The position numbers were made by a program, and so were the translations under genes. A model generated the notes under the pieces. It had not been told where the DNA came from. It was given only the letters and a program-made list of their open reading frames with translations, and ran no database searches. A stretch of 64,000 nucleotides of DNA from Utricularia gibba (taxonomy: Eukaryota; Streptophyta; Magnoliopsida; Lamiales; Lentibulariaceae): positions 5,479,001 through 5,543,000 of the forward strand of contig NEEC01000002.1 of NCBI GenBank assembly GCA_002189035.1, in the 5' to 3' direction. Below are positions 23,524-36,600 of this stretch, one piece after another. Each line of letters begins with the position of its first letter. The first letter of the stretch is position 1.

Positions 23524-26500
23524 CTAGTATCTTTTCCCAAGAATAATGCCAATGATAATGGAAACAATGACCACACCCAGAGCGAACTGGAAGCTGATGG
23601 ACGGGCGGTGTTCAGTGGTGGACGTCTGTGTATGAGAAGAGGCCACCGCTTGAGATGAAACAGTTTCTGTCATCTTCTTGCCCTTCCTTGTCGTAGTACT
23701 TGGAATGGACAAGTCGATTTCCCGCGATTTTACTGTATCAATCTTGTTTTCGTCGATCGAAATACCACTATCCTGCATAGTGGCCATGATATAAGCAGCA
23801 GCATTCAATCGCTAAACAAAAGGTAAGAAAAACAGAATTTTCGCTGCATTCACAGTCCTCGATTCTACTTTTTGCTCTGGTTTTTGGTTCAAAGGTAGAA
23901 ATCAAAACACTAGTGACACCAAAAGTCACTAGCACTTTCTTTTCTCTTTTCTGCTATTGTGTTTTTTTCCCTACTTCACTCCACTGTTTCAACTTTGAAA
24001 ACAGCCAAGTAAGCAATATTCAGAAAGGTAATAATGCTATTCTTTCTTTCTTGCTTACTGATGAAGGCAACATGAGATTTCATGATTCAACATTATTGTG
24101 CAGTCAAACCCCGACTGTCTAGCTAGGTCTTTAAGAAGATTGTCCAGTTTTTAGTTTACCATGGTTATCATATCAGAAAGATATGAGCTTAGTGTAGATT
24201 GATGCATGTATTCAAATTTGAGGTTTAGAGAAGAATCTGCACATGGATCTAGATTTCATTGATCACGGAGAATACAGATACTGAACCAAAATCACAAAGG
24301 ACAAGCAAATGAAAAATGAACTACGTGCATCACAAGCTCCAAAATGTAGTGGAAAAAAGTTACTTAGCAGCAGAACTTGCGCCCCTATAAACACATGAAA
24401 GAAAGCTGACCTTTTCCTTCTTATGAGGCTCAGCATGTTGCAATTTGAGCTCAAGATCCTTGGTGTGCTTACTTAAAAGAATAATTTCATTTCGCATTGC
24501 TTCAATTTTTTCAGCAGAGTTCTTCAATGCAGCTTCATGCTCCAGCTGGTTCTGAGATCTCAGTTCTCTCTGTTGTGATTCAACAAAGATGAATATTAAT
24601 CAGCAATTACTCAGTGTAACATAATATTATGTGAGCATTTGATTGCAGAAAGAAAAATGAGCATGTATTTTCACCAAAGTGATATGTTGTATCTAACTAC
24701 CTCTTCTTTCAATCCAGCCTCTGCATTTGATAGAAGCTCTTCAACCTCCTGCAATTTCTTTTCCAACCCTGCCTTCTCAGAAACCTCACTGCTGATCTTT
24801 TCCAGCTTAGCTCTCAATGATTCTTCATTTAATTCGTGCTCTTTCACCTTCTCTTCAAGATCCATAATTTCATGATGAAGATCCTCCTTGGAACTTTGAA
24901 ATGTCTCAGCTAGCAAATTTTTCTCTTCTATGACAGAAGTTATCTGAAAGATGGAGAGTTTATATAAGTATATCAAAAGGCATGACGGGGAAAGTAACCA
25001 TGCAAAAGTCGATACGAATTAGAACCTGAGATTGCAGCTTCAGTGATTCCGAGGCAAGTCTTGTTTTCAGTTCTTCTACTTCTTTTCTTGCATTATCTAA
25101 CTCTTCCTCTGTGTCGCTCTTCTCGGAGACGATTTGGGACAGCGTCACTTGCAGGTGGCTTAACTCAGTCTTGCATGATGCCAGATCTTGAGAAAGTTTC
25201 TGGTTGTCCTCCAAAAGTGCTTCATTGTCCTTTCTAAATTGACTGGAGCTGGTCTCCAGTTCACTTTTCAGATCCTTTATTTTTGACAGAGATTGCTCCA
25301 ATTCGAGCTCACCGCTTTTCAGCTGCTCAAATGATTCCTTTTCCTTTTCCTTATATATCTTGATGAGTTCCTCCACAGCTGTAAGCTTATCCTGTAACTC
25401 CTTGGCCTCTGAATCCTTCAGAGAAGACTTCTGTGTTACATCCTCCAGCAGTTTTTCTAATTCAGATACACGATACTCAGCAGCAGAATGAAGCTGAGAG
25501 GTCTTAGCGTGCAGTTCTGTTAATTCAGCTATGCTGCTTTTGTGAGAAGAGAGATCCCTGTTAGAGATTTCAATTTCTGAAGCGGTGGCAACTAGTTTCT
25601 CTTCAAGATCTTTAACTAGGATGCTGAGCCGTGCATTGCTTTCCGATAAGATTGTTCTTTCCGATGCATAGGATTCACCCCTGTTTTCAGCATCTATGAT
25701 CTTTTCTTTTAGCTCTTCAATTGTTACCTCTGAAGATTTTAGCCTTGATAAAATGTGCTCCAGCTCTTTGTTTGCATTTTCAAACTTTTCAGTTGTTTCG
25801 GCAAGCTGCACTTGGAAAATATTGACTTGATCCTCAAGAGCCACTACTTGATCTTTCAGAACTTTGGCCTCAGAGTTTTTGCTATTGAAATTTTCAAGAG
25901 CTTCATGAAGTTGAAAATCAAACTCCCTTTTTGAGATTTCGATTTCTGAAGCCTTAGCAGCAAGATTTTCTTCAAGGTCCTTTACCTTTTCACTGAGTTG
26001 TGTGTTACCTTCAGATAAGACAGTTTTCTCCGAAGCATAAGATTGAGCCCTTCTTTCAGCCTCTTCGATCTTGTCCTTTAGTTCCTCAATTAAAGCCTCA
26101 GACGATTGAAGCTTCAATAATATGCTGTCAAGATCCTTTTTTGCAGTTTCAAACTTTTCAGTCGTTTCTGCAAGCTGCACTTGATAAATGTTGACTTGAT
26201 GCTCCAGAGCCGTAGCTTGATCATGCAGCATTTTCGCATCAGAATCCTTCACAGAGTACTGCTGTTTTATGTCTTCCAACTTTGCTTCTAATTCATATAT
26301 ACGGTCTTCTGCTGCAGAATGAAGCTGAGAGGCCTTCGAGTGCAGCTCTGTTAACTCGGTGATGGTGATTTTGTGAGAAGAGAGATCCCTTGTAGAGATT
26401 TCAATTTCACTAGCTTTGGCAACTAAGGTTTCTTCAAGGTCTTTCACCTTGTTGCTGAGTTGCGAAATACCTTCAGACAATGCGGCATTTTCTAAAGAAT

Positions 26501-29500
26501 AGTTTTCATTCCTTTTTTCAGCCTCCGAAAGCTTTACTTTGAGTTCTTCATTTACAGCCTCAGACGATTGAAGCTTCAATAAGATGCTGTCAAGGTCCTT
26601 GTTTGCAGTTTCAAACTTTTCAGTTGTTTCTGCAAGCTGCACTTGATAAATATTGACTTGATCCTCTAGCGCAATCACTTGATCATGCAGAATTTTTGCA
26701 TCTGAATCCTTCACAGAGTACTGCTGTTTTATTTTTTCCAACTGCTCTTCTAATTCACATATACGGTCTTCTGCTGCAGAATGAAGCTGAGAAGTCTTTG
26801 AGTGCAGCTCTGTTAACTCAGTGATGGTGGTCTTGTGAGAAGAGAGATCCCTTGTAGAGATTTCAATTTCAGTAGCTTTGGCAGTTAAGGATTCTTCAAG
26901 GTCTTTCACCTTGTTGCTGAGTTGCAAAATACTTTCAGACAAGACCGTGTTTTCCAAAGAATAGTTTTCATTCCTTTTTTCAGCCTCCGAAATCTTTACT
27001 TTCAGTTCTTCATTTACAGCCTCAGAGGATTGTAGCCGAGATAAAATGTGATCAAGTTCCTTGTTAGAACTTTCAAACTTGTCAACTATTTCTGCAAGCT
27101 GAACTTGATAAAATTGGACTTGATCTTCAAGAGCCACCGTTTTCTCAAGCAGAATTTTGGCCTCAGAATCCTTAGTAGAAGAGTATTGCGTTTTTTCTTC
27201 CAGCTGCGCTGCTAGCTCAGAGATGCGCGCCTCAGCTTCAGAATGAAGCTGTGATGTCTTAGAGTGCAGTTCCGTTAGCTCAACGATTGTGATCTTGTGA
27301 GAAGACAGATCCCTCGTAGAGCTTTCAATTTCTGAAGCTGTAAGAGCTAGTTTTTCTTCAAGTTCTTTGACCTTGCTACTGAGTTCAGCATTGGATTCGG
27401 ATAAGGTGGCCTTTTCTGACTCACTCTTTTTTTCAACCTCCACTATCTTTTCTTTGAGCTCTTCATTTATGACATCTGAAGATTGTAGCTTCGATAGAAT
27501 GTGATCAAGCTCTTTGTTTGCAGTTTCAAGCCTTTCAGATGTTGCTGCAAGCTGCACTTGATAACTGTTAACTTGATCTTGAAGAGCATCAACTTTATCA
27601 TGAAGAAGTTTGGCCTCAGAATCTTTCGACAAGGAATATTGTGTTCTTTCTTCAAGCTGCGCTGCTAATTCTGAGATGCGCGCCTCAGCTTCAGAGTGAA
27701 GCTGAGACGTCTGAGAATGCAGTTCCGTTAGCTCACTGATTGTGATCTTGTGAGAAGACAGATCCCTCGTAGATATTTCAATTTCGGAAGCTGTAGCTGT
27801 CAGTTTTTCTTCCAGGTCTGCGACCTTGCTGTTGAGCTCTGCATTGCGTTCAGATAAGACTGTTTTTTCTAACTCACTCTTTTTCTCAACCTCTTCTATC
27901 TTTTCTCTGAGCTCTTCATTTATGACCTCTGAAGATTGTAGCTTCGATAGAATGTGATCAAGCTCCTTGTTTGCAGTGTCAAGCCTTTCAGATGTTGCTG
28001 CAAGCTGAACTTGATAACTGTTAACTTGATCCTCAAGAGCAATAAGTTTATCATACTGAACTTTGGCCTCAGAATCTCTGGCACTGAAATTTGCAAGAGC
28101 CTCTTGAAGCTTCAGCTCTGACTCCCTAGTCAATGTATCATATGATAGTTGAAGTTCATCACTTCTAGCGGTCACCTTTTCCAAAGCTTTGGTTTGCTGC
28201 TCAAGCTGCTCCTCAGCTACCTTAAGCTTCTCCGCTGCTTCCCTCCCCTTCAAAATGGAAGCTTGAAGCTCATTTTCGATGCTCGCAAGCCTCTGAGATG
28301 AAGCACTCAATTCATCTCGTAAACTGCCAAGTAAAGTTTCAGCTTCAGATAGCTTCTCGCTCGCAACGCCATACTCTTCCTTCAACTTCCTGTTTTCATC
28401 CGCTTTCATGTTTATGCCAACTGTTAGCTCATTTTCCTTTTCTACTGAAGATCTCAAGGCAACATCAAGGTTAGACGCCTTCGTCTGAACTGCTTCTAGT
28501 TCAGCTTCAAGTTCGGAAGCTCTTTTACTGCTTTTCAGTGACTCCTCTTCAACATCTGCATTTTTCTTTTCGAGAGAAATTAGCTTCTCTTCAAGCTCTC
28601 TAGTCCTCTGTTTTTCTGTTTCCAGAAGTAGCTCAAGATCAACCAATTTTTGGCCTGCTTCAACAGCTTTGGAATCTGATGACTGCACCAAATTCTCGAG
28701 TTCAATGCTTCGCTGATGAACAGCATCCGCACGCCCTTCGTGCTCAGTGCATTTCTCAATCCAACTCTTTATTTCAGTCTCGAGATTGAAACCATGAGCC
28801 GTCGAATGGCTCAACTTCATCTCCAGTTCTTCTACTTTACCCTGGAATTCTGCCAACTTTATGCCAAGCTGCTGTTTCTCTGCACCTTTGTTCTCTAGTT
28901 CCCCTTTCAGTTCAGAGACACTTTTTGACAACTCTTCCAGCTCCTTGTGATATCCTTGGCTTTTCAATTCTTCCAAGTTCAGCTTCTGCTCCAGTTCAGC
29001 ATTCCTTTGCTCAGCACCAACGCGGTGTGTTTCGGATTCTTCAAGCTGTGATTTAGCTTCTTCGGTTGCGCGATTCGCAACTTGCAGCAAATCCTCAAGC
29101 TCCGAATTCTTCTGGGTAGCAACCGAGACTGCAATACCCCTTTCATTGTGATGCTCCTCCAAGTCCTTGAGCTTCTGCTCGAGTTCCGTACTCCTGGCCA
29201 CTGATTCGGACAAAAGCAAATCAACGTTGCGGAAATTCTCCTCTGATCGCTGCAGCCTCGCCTCCAAATCATCAGAAGCGTTCTTCAGCTGAGCAGCAGC
29301 CTTCTCAAGCACTTCTACTTGTTCTTTTGTCTTTGCTTCCTGCAATCTCAAGCTTTGTTCGACCTCTTCCCTTGCTTCAGCCTCTTGTTTCAGCTTCAAC
29401 ACCAATTCTTCGAGATGGGAAGCCTTCTCTTGAGCAGACTTCAGCAACGTCTGAAGAGAAGCATTATCATCTCTGGCCTCGGATTCCGCCTTCTTCACTT

Positions 29501-30185
29501 GCTCCAACTCTTTCTTCAACTCAGCAACAGAAGAAGTTAACCTGTTTTCAGAATCTTGCACCTTTGATCGCTCAAGCTCCAAATCGTGTTCCAGCTTTCG
29601 GTTCTTTTCTTCGAGCCCTCCATATTCGCCGTTCAGGGAAACCAACCGATCTTCAAATTGCTTAGCGTCCGCCTTAGCCAACTCAAGTAACTTGGCGAAC
29701 TCCAAGGCCTTTTCACCCTCCGTTTTCGCATGCTCCTCGAACTTGACGGCTTCTTCCTGTGATTTTTTCAGTTTCTCTTGGAGACGATCCAGCAACTCCG
29801 CGTTCTTCTCTTGCTGAGCTTCAAGTTCCTGTCGCAGGTTCTTGATCTCTGCAGCGTGTCTTTCTTCTTCAGCAGCCCTGAGGGCAAGCTGACCCTCCAA
29901 AAGCTTGTTCTTGGACTCGGATTCGCTCAAAAGCAGGGATACGTTGTGGAGCTTCCCCAACAATTCATCATCATCCTTCTTGCTCGCAGTTTCTTGTACT
30001 TCTCTCTCGACCTTTATGAAGTCCTCATCAAGAACTCCCGCTTCTTCATCTTCATCACTGGACGACGAAGAGGAAGAGGAAGAAGAAGAAGTGTCGTTGC
30101 TCTCAGCTTTAGCTTCGACAGAGAGTTTCGTCTCCGTCTCCGCCGCCGCCGCCGCCGCCACACTTGAAGACGTTTGTTCCGCCAT
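23524..30185 (-). CDS. Long tail-anchored coiled-coil protein (PICC/PICL-like), about 1,949 residues
   Basis: Exons (minus strand): 30185-25026, 24943-24701, 24569-24411 and 23811-23524, all in frame. The ATG at 30185 is chosen because the preceding sequence is a splice acceptor (CAG at 30221-30219). The N-terminus is acidic and Ser-rich, with DEDFIKVEREVQE resembling the DGEFIKVEKE motif of Arabidopsis At2g32240 (PICC) and At1g05320. Nearly all the rest is heptad-rich coiled coil without Pro. The last 20 residues contain a single membrane segment, FALGVVIVSIIIGIILG, then KRY, so the protein is tail-anchored, probably in the ER as reported for PICC. Residues of the large exon at about 28055-25400 form six repeats of about 150 residues. 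The role in defence signalling known for PICC is only inferred here. Confidence 0.85.
25400..28055 (-). repeat. Six tandem ~450-bp coding repeats in the coiled-coil gene
   Basis: Each unit encodes QVNxYQVQLA, then KELDHILSKLQSSE, a KVKDLEEKL segment, ASEIEISTRDLSSHK, ELTELHSKTSQLHS and KDSEAK. Marker positions of the TGACTTGATC-like segment are about 28020, 27568, 27113, 26652, 26190 and 25818, so spacing is 452, 455, 461, 462 and 372 bp. The fifth unit is shortened and lacks the ELTELHSKTSQLHS part. The high similarity suggests recent tandem expansion inside one exon. Confidence 0.85.
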
Positions 30186-32210
30186 CACTTGATGGATTTC
30201 GATATCACCACCTTCCACCTGAAAACGTAACTTCCATCACCAACACGACAACCCATGAGAGAGGGTCTCAAATACCAGTTTGCCTTTAGTAAAACTACAA
30301 TTTACTATTTTTTCCTTTTTTGAAAAATAACCTCAAGTTATTTAGCCGATATATATATATATATCTATATACTCCAATATCATTCAAATACCAACTCCCG
30401 GTACCACCTTTTATTACCCCAATTTTCATTTAAAATTGATCGAAAATGACACAACACAATTTCATTTTGGCACATCATGGTCGCGCTTTCGAGCCTGAGG
30501 GTGTTTTCAAGCACTTATTAGGAACAAATCATTGCACCTGGCATCCCCACCAATGAAAAGAGAAGATGCATCCGAACAGAAAGCATTAAACAAGACAAGG
30601 GAAAGAAACGCATGATCAGGTTGGCGAGCAACACAAAATTGCAAGTGATTATGATGATTAATTATCAGTTGAATTCATGAGGTTTGACCGAATATCCACC
30701 CCTACCACGTCAGAGAATATCAACATAGCAGGGCGCAAAGTTAATGCTGCCGCGCAACCCTGACTGACTGACTTGTGCATCAAGAACAAGTGTCACGGTC
30801 ACGTGAGCATGGGTCCCACAAATATCATTATTCTATGTTCACCGTGAGTAATTTAAACGGACCACCCCGGGCCATGTACACTTCCCGTCCCCCCTGTCGT
30901 CTCTTCGTAAAGTTATAATAATTTAAAATAAAATAAACTTTATAGATTTAACTAATTCAATTTACATTATTATTAAACCCAATCAATTTAAATATTAATT
31001 TTAATTCTATTTAAATATTTTTAAAATATAATTCACTCATAAATAAATCAAATCATCCAAAAACACACCAGAATCGCCCACCGAACCCTAATTAATGTTT
31101 GGATTGCCTTCAGAATGCACCAAGTTTGTTACACCATCACAAGGAGTACGACTGTGATGCAACGGCACTACGGTCAGGGATCAAAAGAAACGTGAGCAAC
31201 TTTTGCAACACAACCAGAGATAAGAATGCTTGGGGCTGCCTTGAAAAAATGACCTATTGGGAAATCTCTTTTTTATCCGTAAATTCATATTATAATCGAA
31301 AATTGAGGAATGAGAATGAATAGACTTACTACAAATAGCCAACCTTTTATGACTAGAATAGCAAACAGTATGTATTATATAAAAATATATGACAATAACG
31401 GGAATCAGCAATATAGAATAATCCAGTCCATAATTTTAATAAATTAAAACGTGGAATTAGGTGAACAGGTGGGGTCCATTAGAGTCATGGGAGGGGAATG
31501 GATCACCCCGATGCCTACGCATCCATACAACAAGACGACGGACAGCAAGAATTTGGTGTTGTCAATATTGAACTACAATGGTGCCCTGATGCTAATACCG
31601 ATGTGGTATGGGCAGCTAAAAAAACACTCAATGCGTAGAAGAGGTCACTATGGAATTTACAAACGAAGTATGGGAAAAGAATTTTACGTTTTTTTTCCGA
31701 TTGTATGCAATTTATTTCTATTTTAATCTCATAATACACGAATTAGAAAAGAGCGGCTATTCATGGCAGGGCACAAGAAAAAAAAAAAGAGCTAGCTGTT
31801 TTACCCGATCTACAACAGCTGTACGTAACGCTGATAAAAAAAAATGTAGAATCTAAAAACAAGAGATGAACGTGAAGAGAAAGGCGGTCCAGAAGTTTTC
31901 TGGAAAAGAGTGATGAATTTCTGAAGATCGCTTCAGAGTTTCGATCGGTGGCGGAGTTGATAATCGAATTTAAAGAAGCAACCGGAGGAGGTTGGCGCCA
32001 ACCATCATTCTACCGATTCAAATCAACGGAGGAGTAGAGGAAGAAAGAAAACTCACCGTAGAAGACAAAAACGGAGGTCGCTGACTGGAGTTGCTCCGGC
32101 TGCGCGCAGTGAGAGGGAATGGAAGCGAATTTGACGACGGATTCTCTGATTTGGAATTTCGGCAAACACAAAAGTGATGTGCATTTTGGAGCTATTAATA
32201 GGGGGTGAGA
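30186..32210 (-). other. Leader exon and 1.8-kb leader intron of the coiled-coil gene
   Basis: On the minus strand a GC-rich leader exon (about 32200-32058) ends TCTACG|GTGAGT with the donor at 32056. The acceptor TTTTCAG lies just upstream of 30218, 33 bp before the start codon. The implied intron is 30219-32056 (1,838 bp), AT-rich, with a (TA)n tract at 30350-30364. Nothing else recognisable lies inside. Long 5' leader introns often raise plant gene expression; that role is inferred. Confidence 0.6.
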
Positions 32211-33610
32211 GAGTCAGGAGGGGGCAAACTGGTCTTTCCGTTTTTTCAAGGGTGGACTGGCGGGCCCTCCTTCCCCTTACTTTTTCGTTTCTCCCGTCCA
32301 ATGAATACTATTTTTTTGTTCATTCAAACACGGATCCTCCATAAAACACCCCTGTCGTAAACCGGTCTCTCATGTGGCTTTGACAAACAATTTTTATTTT
32401 AAACAAATACTTAAATGTTAAATTTGGTACCACACCCAATAAACTTCACGTTCATGCTGCGCAGCAAAAGCTGGGATGATTCCCAATGGGTAGCACCGGC
32501 GGTTCGGGAAGTTTCACCATTGGAAAGAAGTGAATTCACCACGCCATGCCATGCTGCGGTTTTGATTTGGAGGGGGGACTGGGTCTGGCTGTCCGGATAG
32601 AGAAATACAAGGAAAAGGCAACATTGGTGGCGGCCACCCCGGCCGACCAAAGCGTGGGCTGGCCCCACTGCCATCCCACCAGATAGTGACTCCCTTTTCT
32701 TGTTTCCTGTTTGTTGAATCAAACATACGATGCAGATTGCAGTATGCACGTACCCCGTCCAAGGCTGACGGCCTCCTTCGACCAGATGAAATGGTCATGT
32801 TTCTTCTCCACATCTTTGACTTTCATTTTTCTTTCCCATTTTTCTTTTTATTAATTGCGTTGACCTGGATGCCAATTTATTTACGCGGACTAGTATTCAG
32901 CCCACCCTGACTGGGAGCGTCCAGACTCCCGCGTGTTTGCGTGAAGATTCCGAGGAGTATAATAATGCATATCGCGTGGAGCCCAAGCACACGCCAACTT
33001 GAAGGGCCTCCCCAGTTTCTCTTCCTGTTCATAGCGCTCCAGGAAGGACACCGCATTGCCCTCATCAGTAGAGATTCCCCTGCCTCGAACTGAATCACCA
33101 CACAACTTCCACCCCATCTAGCAAAACAAGCACATATTCAACCAGGGGCAGCACATTCAGAAAGAGTTCGTAAGGACACAACTCATCCTGAGGGTTGAGG
33201 CGTGTCCAGAACCTGCGACACAAGGCTTCAGCCACAGGGTGAGTAGTCTATCAGGCCTGTGCACTTTTGAAACACAGGCACGCATGCACGCAAAAACATA
33301 TGGAAGCACCGAACTGCATATTGCTGAGTCTGTAGTCTATGAAAACAAACCACCTAACGCGATGACCTGATCTCTTAGTTTGTTTGAAAACATAAATCAC
33401 TACATCAAAAACCTCTTTCCATTTCTAGATAAGAAGAGGCAACACTTGGGATGACGACTACCCAGCTCATGATAATTATTCTACGTTCTGTTGCTACAGT
33501 ACGATAAAACAAAATAGAATCACTCTTCTGTATATTTTCAGTATGTTCACTGACCTTCAGAGGAGAAAATTTCAGCAGCAACCAGCCCCGTGAATATGAT
33601 TCTTGTATTT
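32211..33610. other. Intergenic DNA between the coiled-coil gene and ZW10
   Basis: About 1.4 kb upstream of the coiled-coil gene and downstream of ZW10. It should contain the coiled-coil gene's promoter and the ZW10 3' UTR. Overlapping open frames at 32411-33117 on both strands show no known domain. Confidence 0.6.
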
Positions 33611-36600
33611 TCATATCTCCATTCCAGCATCATCTTCGCGTCTCAGATGTTGTGAGTTCTCTACTCGAAGTAAGCTTTCTTTTCTCAAAGGGGAATCTGT
33701 GAAGATGGCTCGAATGAAATCACTCACCTGCAACAAAAGACTGAATCATTCTTTTGCTTGGTCATTTTTTGCTGCTTCCGACACTAAAAAGACACATGGC
33801 TTACCTCAGATGAAGTGAAGTCACACTCTATAAGTTCACTGCTTTCCCAAGCTTCGGTTATTGCCTTTAGAGGCATGTCCAAAAGTTCTAATAATATGTG
33901 GTTGTTAAAAATGTGGTTTCATGCGCTGTTTGAAGTGGGAAAAAAAACACTCGTACCAGCAAGCTTCCGTAGCTTTCGGATGCACTTGATTAAACGATGC
34001 TTCTTATTGTGTGCATCTTTAGGACTTCCTCCCAGATCAGCTGCTAGCAAGGAATCCAATAAAGACGACAGATGCTCAAACAGGAGATGAATCAATTTTT
34101 GAAGCTGCATCAGAGGACGGAATAGAAAGGAAGCTTCAATAAAAGATAAAAATGCCATGTCCTGATGCGGACCTCCCATCCTATTTTATGTTCAAGGATT
34201 TTATACATACCCTTTCTTAAAAAATTCTACGCGAAGTGGATACTCCGATAAAGAAAAGAGTACAAAATTGTTCAATACATACAATTACCCACCTGGAACG
34301 TTTCTTCAGCTGCCATATCATCCAATAGGAGTATTTCTTTCGTAATTCTGGAGAAGACCTCCTCCAAAATGATGGCCATACTCTTCTCATATGCTGAATG
34401 TAGTAACAGAGGTTCCCAGATGATTCGCACTTTCTCAAGTATGAAAGAAACCTACCAGCACAGGGTAACATTTACCAATGCTGCTTGAAACAAGTGTTAA
34501 GACCAAAATCTAAGACAAAAGCACGTGCTTGATGCAAAGTCGTGCGCGAACTTCACCATAGAAAATGATAACATTTTAATTCAGAAACGAAAATAATAAG
34601 CATCCAAGGACCAGCAATTCCATGCAGCACTCCTGTTCAGCACTGACAATAGAGATGAGGGGTGAATTAGCATTGAACGCCTAGTTCTATTACCTGGTCA
34701 ATAGCAAAGGTAGACGTTTCAAATTGTTTGATCTGGTGTGTATTCTGAAACCCATTTGCTCCATCAATTGCCTGGTACAGATGCATAAAAAAATCATATA
34801 AAAAAACAAGCAATGCATCCAGCTTATTCATACGTCTAAGTGTTTCGTAAAGCACCTGTTCCAAGTTTTTAGTAACGAGTTGAATCTGCTGCTGCAATAC
34901 TTCTTCAGCCATTAATTGGAACTTAGGTGGCATATCAACAAACACGGCAATTTCCTTGACCAAACTGGAAAGAATTCACGATACTGCAGCATTAAGTTAA
35001 GCGTAAATACAGAGCAGACACAAGAGCTTTGAACTGGTCATCAAGCATAGTGCGGAACTGTCTAAAGCAAAATTTAATACTATCCACGTAAAAATGATAG
35101 TTTTGTCTGCAACAGTACACCAGGAAGAAAGCGAATTAAAACAATCAGCTAATTTCCACCTGTAAACCTAAGGCATATATTACATACATGGATGGTTACC
35201 AAGTATCATGACTGAAAAGAACCAAGAGATGACTAGACATCAGCTGCACTATAAGTCACACCATCTGTGACTGGCATCTTGCTTTATAAGCTTTTGATAG
35301 AAATTGGATCATACAAGAACTAAATGAATCAGTCACCATCAGGATAGCCACTACCATTTTTTCAGGAACAAGCCAAAATATTTTCTCCACATAAGACAGC
35401 ATCAAGAAACAAGTCTTCGACAACAGAAATGAGAAGATCCACGCACAAAAATAGGTTGGTGCATGACAAATTATGGGGAAAGTCAAACGCATAATGCATG
35501 TCCTACTCAATTTGAGAAGATCCTCATGCACTAACCTGAAATGCAAGACCAAGGATCTCCTGAGCAAAGTATATACAATCATTATGAATAAGAACGGCAG
35601 CCTGATTTATGGAATCAAGATGCCTGTGAAACTGCAGAAAAAACGAAACAATGTCTATCAATCCATCCACATTTTTCTACATTCTTTCTTTTTAACTAAA
35701 ATAAGATATATTGGACTCCAAGGATGTGCCCTGAACCTACTAACCTTTACAGGTATGATGGCCTCATATAGAGATATAGCATTTCTAGCAGTATGATAGA
35801 ACTCCAAAGCCACTTTTGGAGGTAACAAGCATACATCCTACACATGCAGAATAAAATTCTAGAGACCAATATAATAAAAAGCATAACAATATAAACGAAT
35901 ACCAAGTGTTATCCTGTGACTCACAAACCTTGAGAACATGATGCACGAGCTCCATTAATTGCTTAGATGCTTCAGATACAAAACATTGCTCACGGGAGAA
36001 CAACAAGAAAACTGGACCAGAGAACTCAGCATCAAATTCTTTACACGCTATGTCAGGGAAAGCCTTGATGTGATCCTGCAGGGATTGTCACACATTCTAA
36101 GTACAATATATGTCAATATGAATCAATTACTGTACTATACCTACTTGAGGGATGCTGAAGCTAGATTCTAGCAGTATATTTCTGGCCTTTGCTAAAATAT
36201 TTATCCTCTTTCTTGATGCAAAATGCTCCTCAACGTTGTCAGCAAAAGTGCTCAATTTCCCATCCTTGACATCAGACGAAGATATGAACATAGTTTTCTT
36301 CAAAGCATCCTCAAATTCAATAGTGAGTTTCCTTATCTTCTGAAATTCAACCAACTTGGAAGCATCATCCGTACCACCTGTGTACAAATTGACAAGAAAA
36401 TGAAAACATTCACAAAAATCACCACGATAAGTTATTAAATTTGTAGTCGTATGTCATTTCAGCCTTGAAAGACTCTTTCAAGATGCCTAGGCAACCGTCA
36501 AACGTTATCACAACATTTTGTTACAAAAAGTATAACTGTACAAGAAATACATTCTTTACACCCTAAAAAAATATCTGACCTTTGATAGAAAACTCGAAAT

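Noticed and set aside
29327-30192. Long plus-strand open frames opposite the coiled-coil exon
   Set aside because: They mirror a biased coding strand and have no domain; the minus-strand frame explains the DNA.
32411-33117. Several overlapping open frames on both strands as a gene
   Set aside because: No frame shows family similarity or consistent splice sites.
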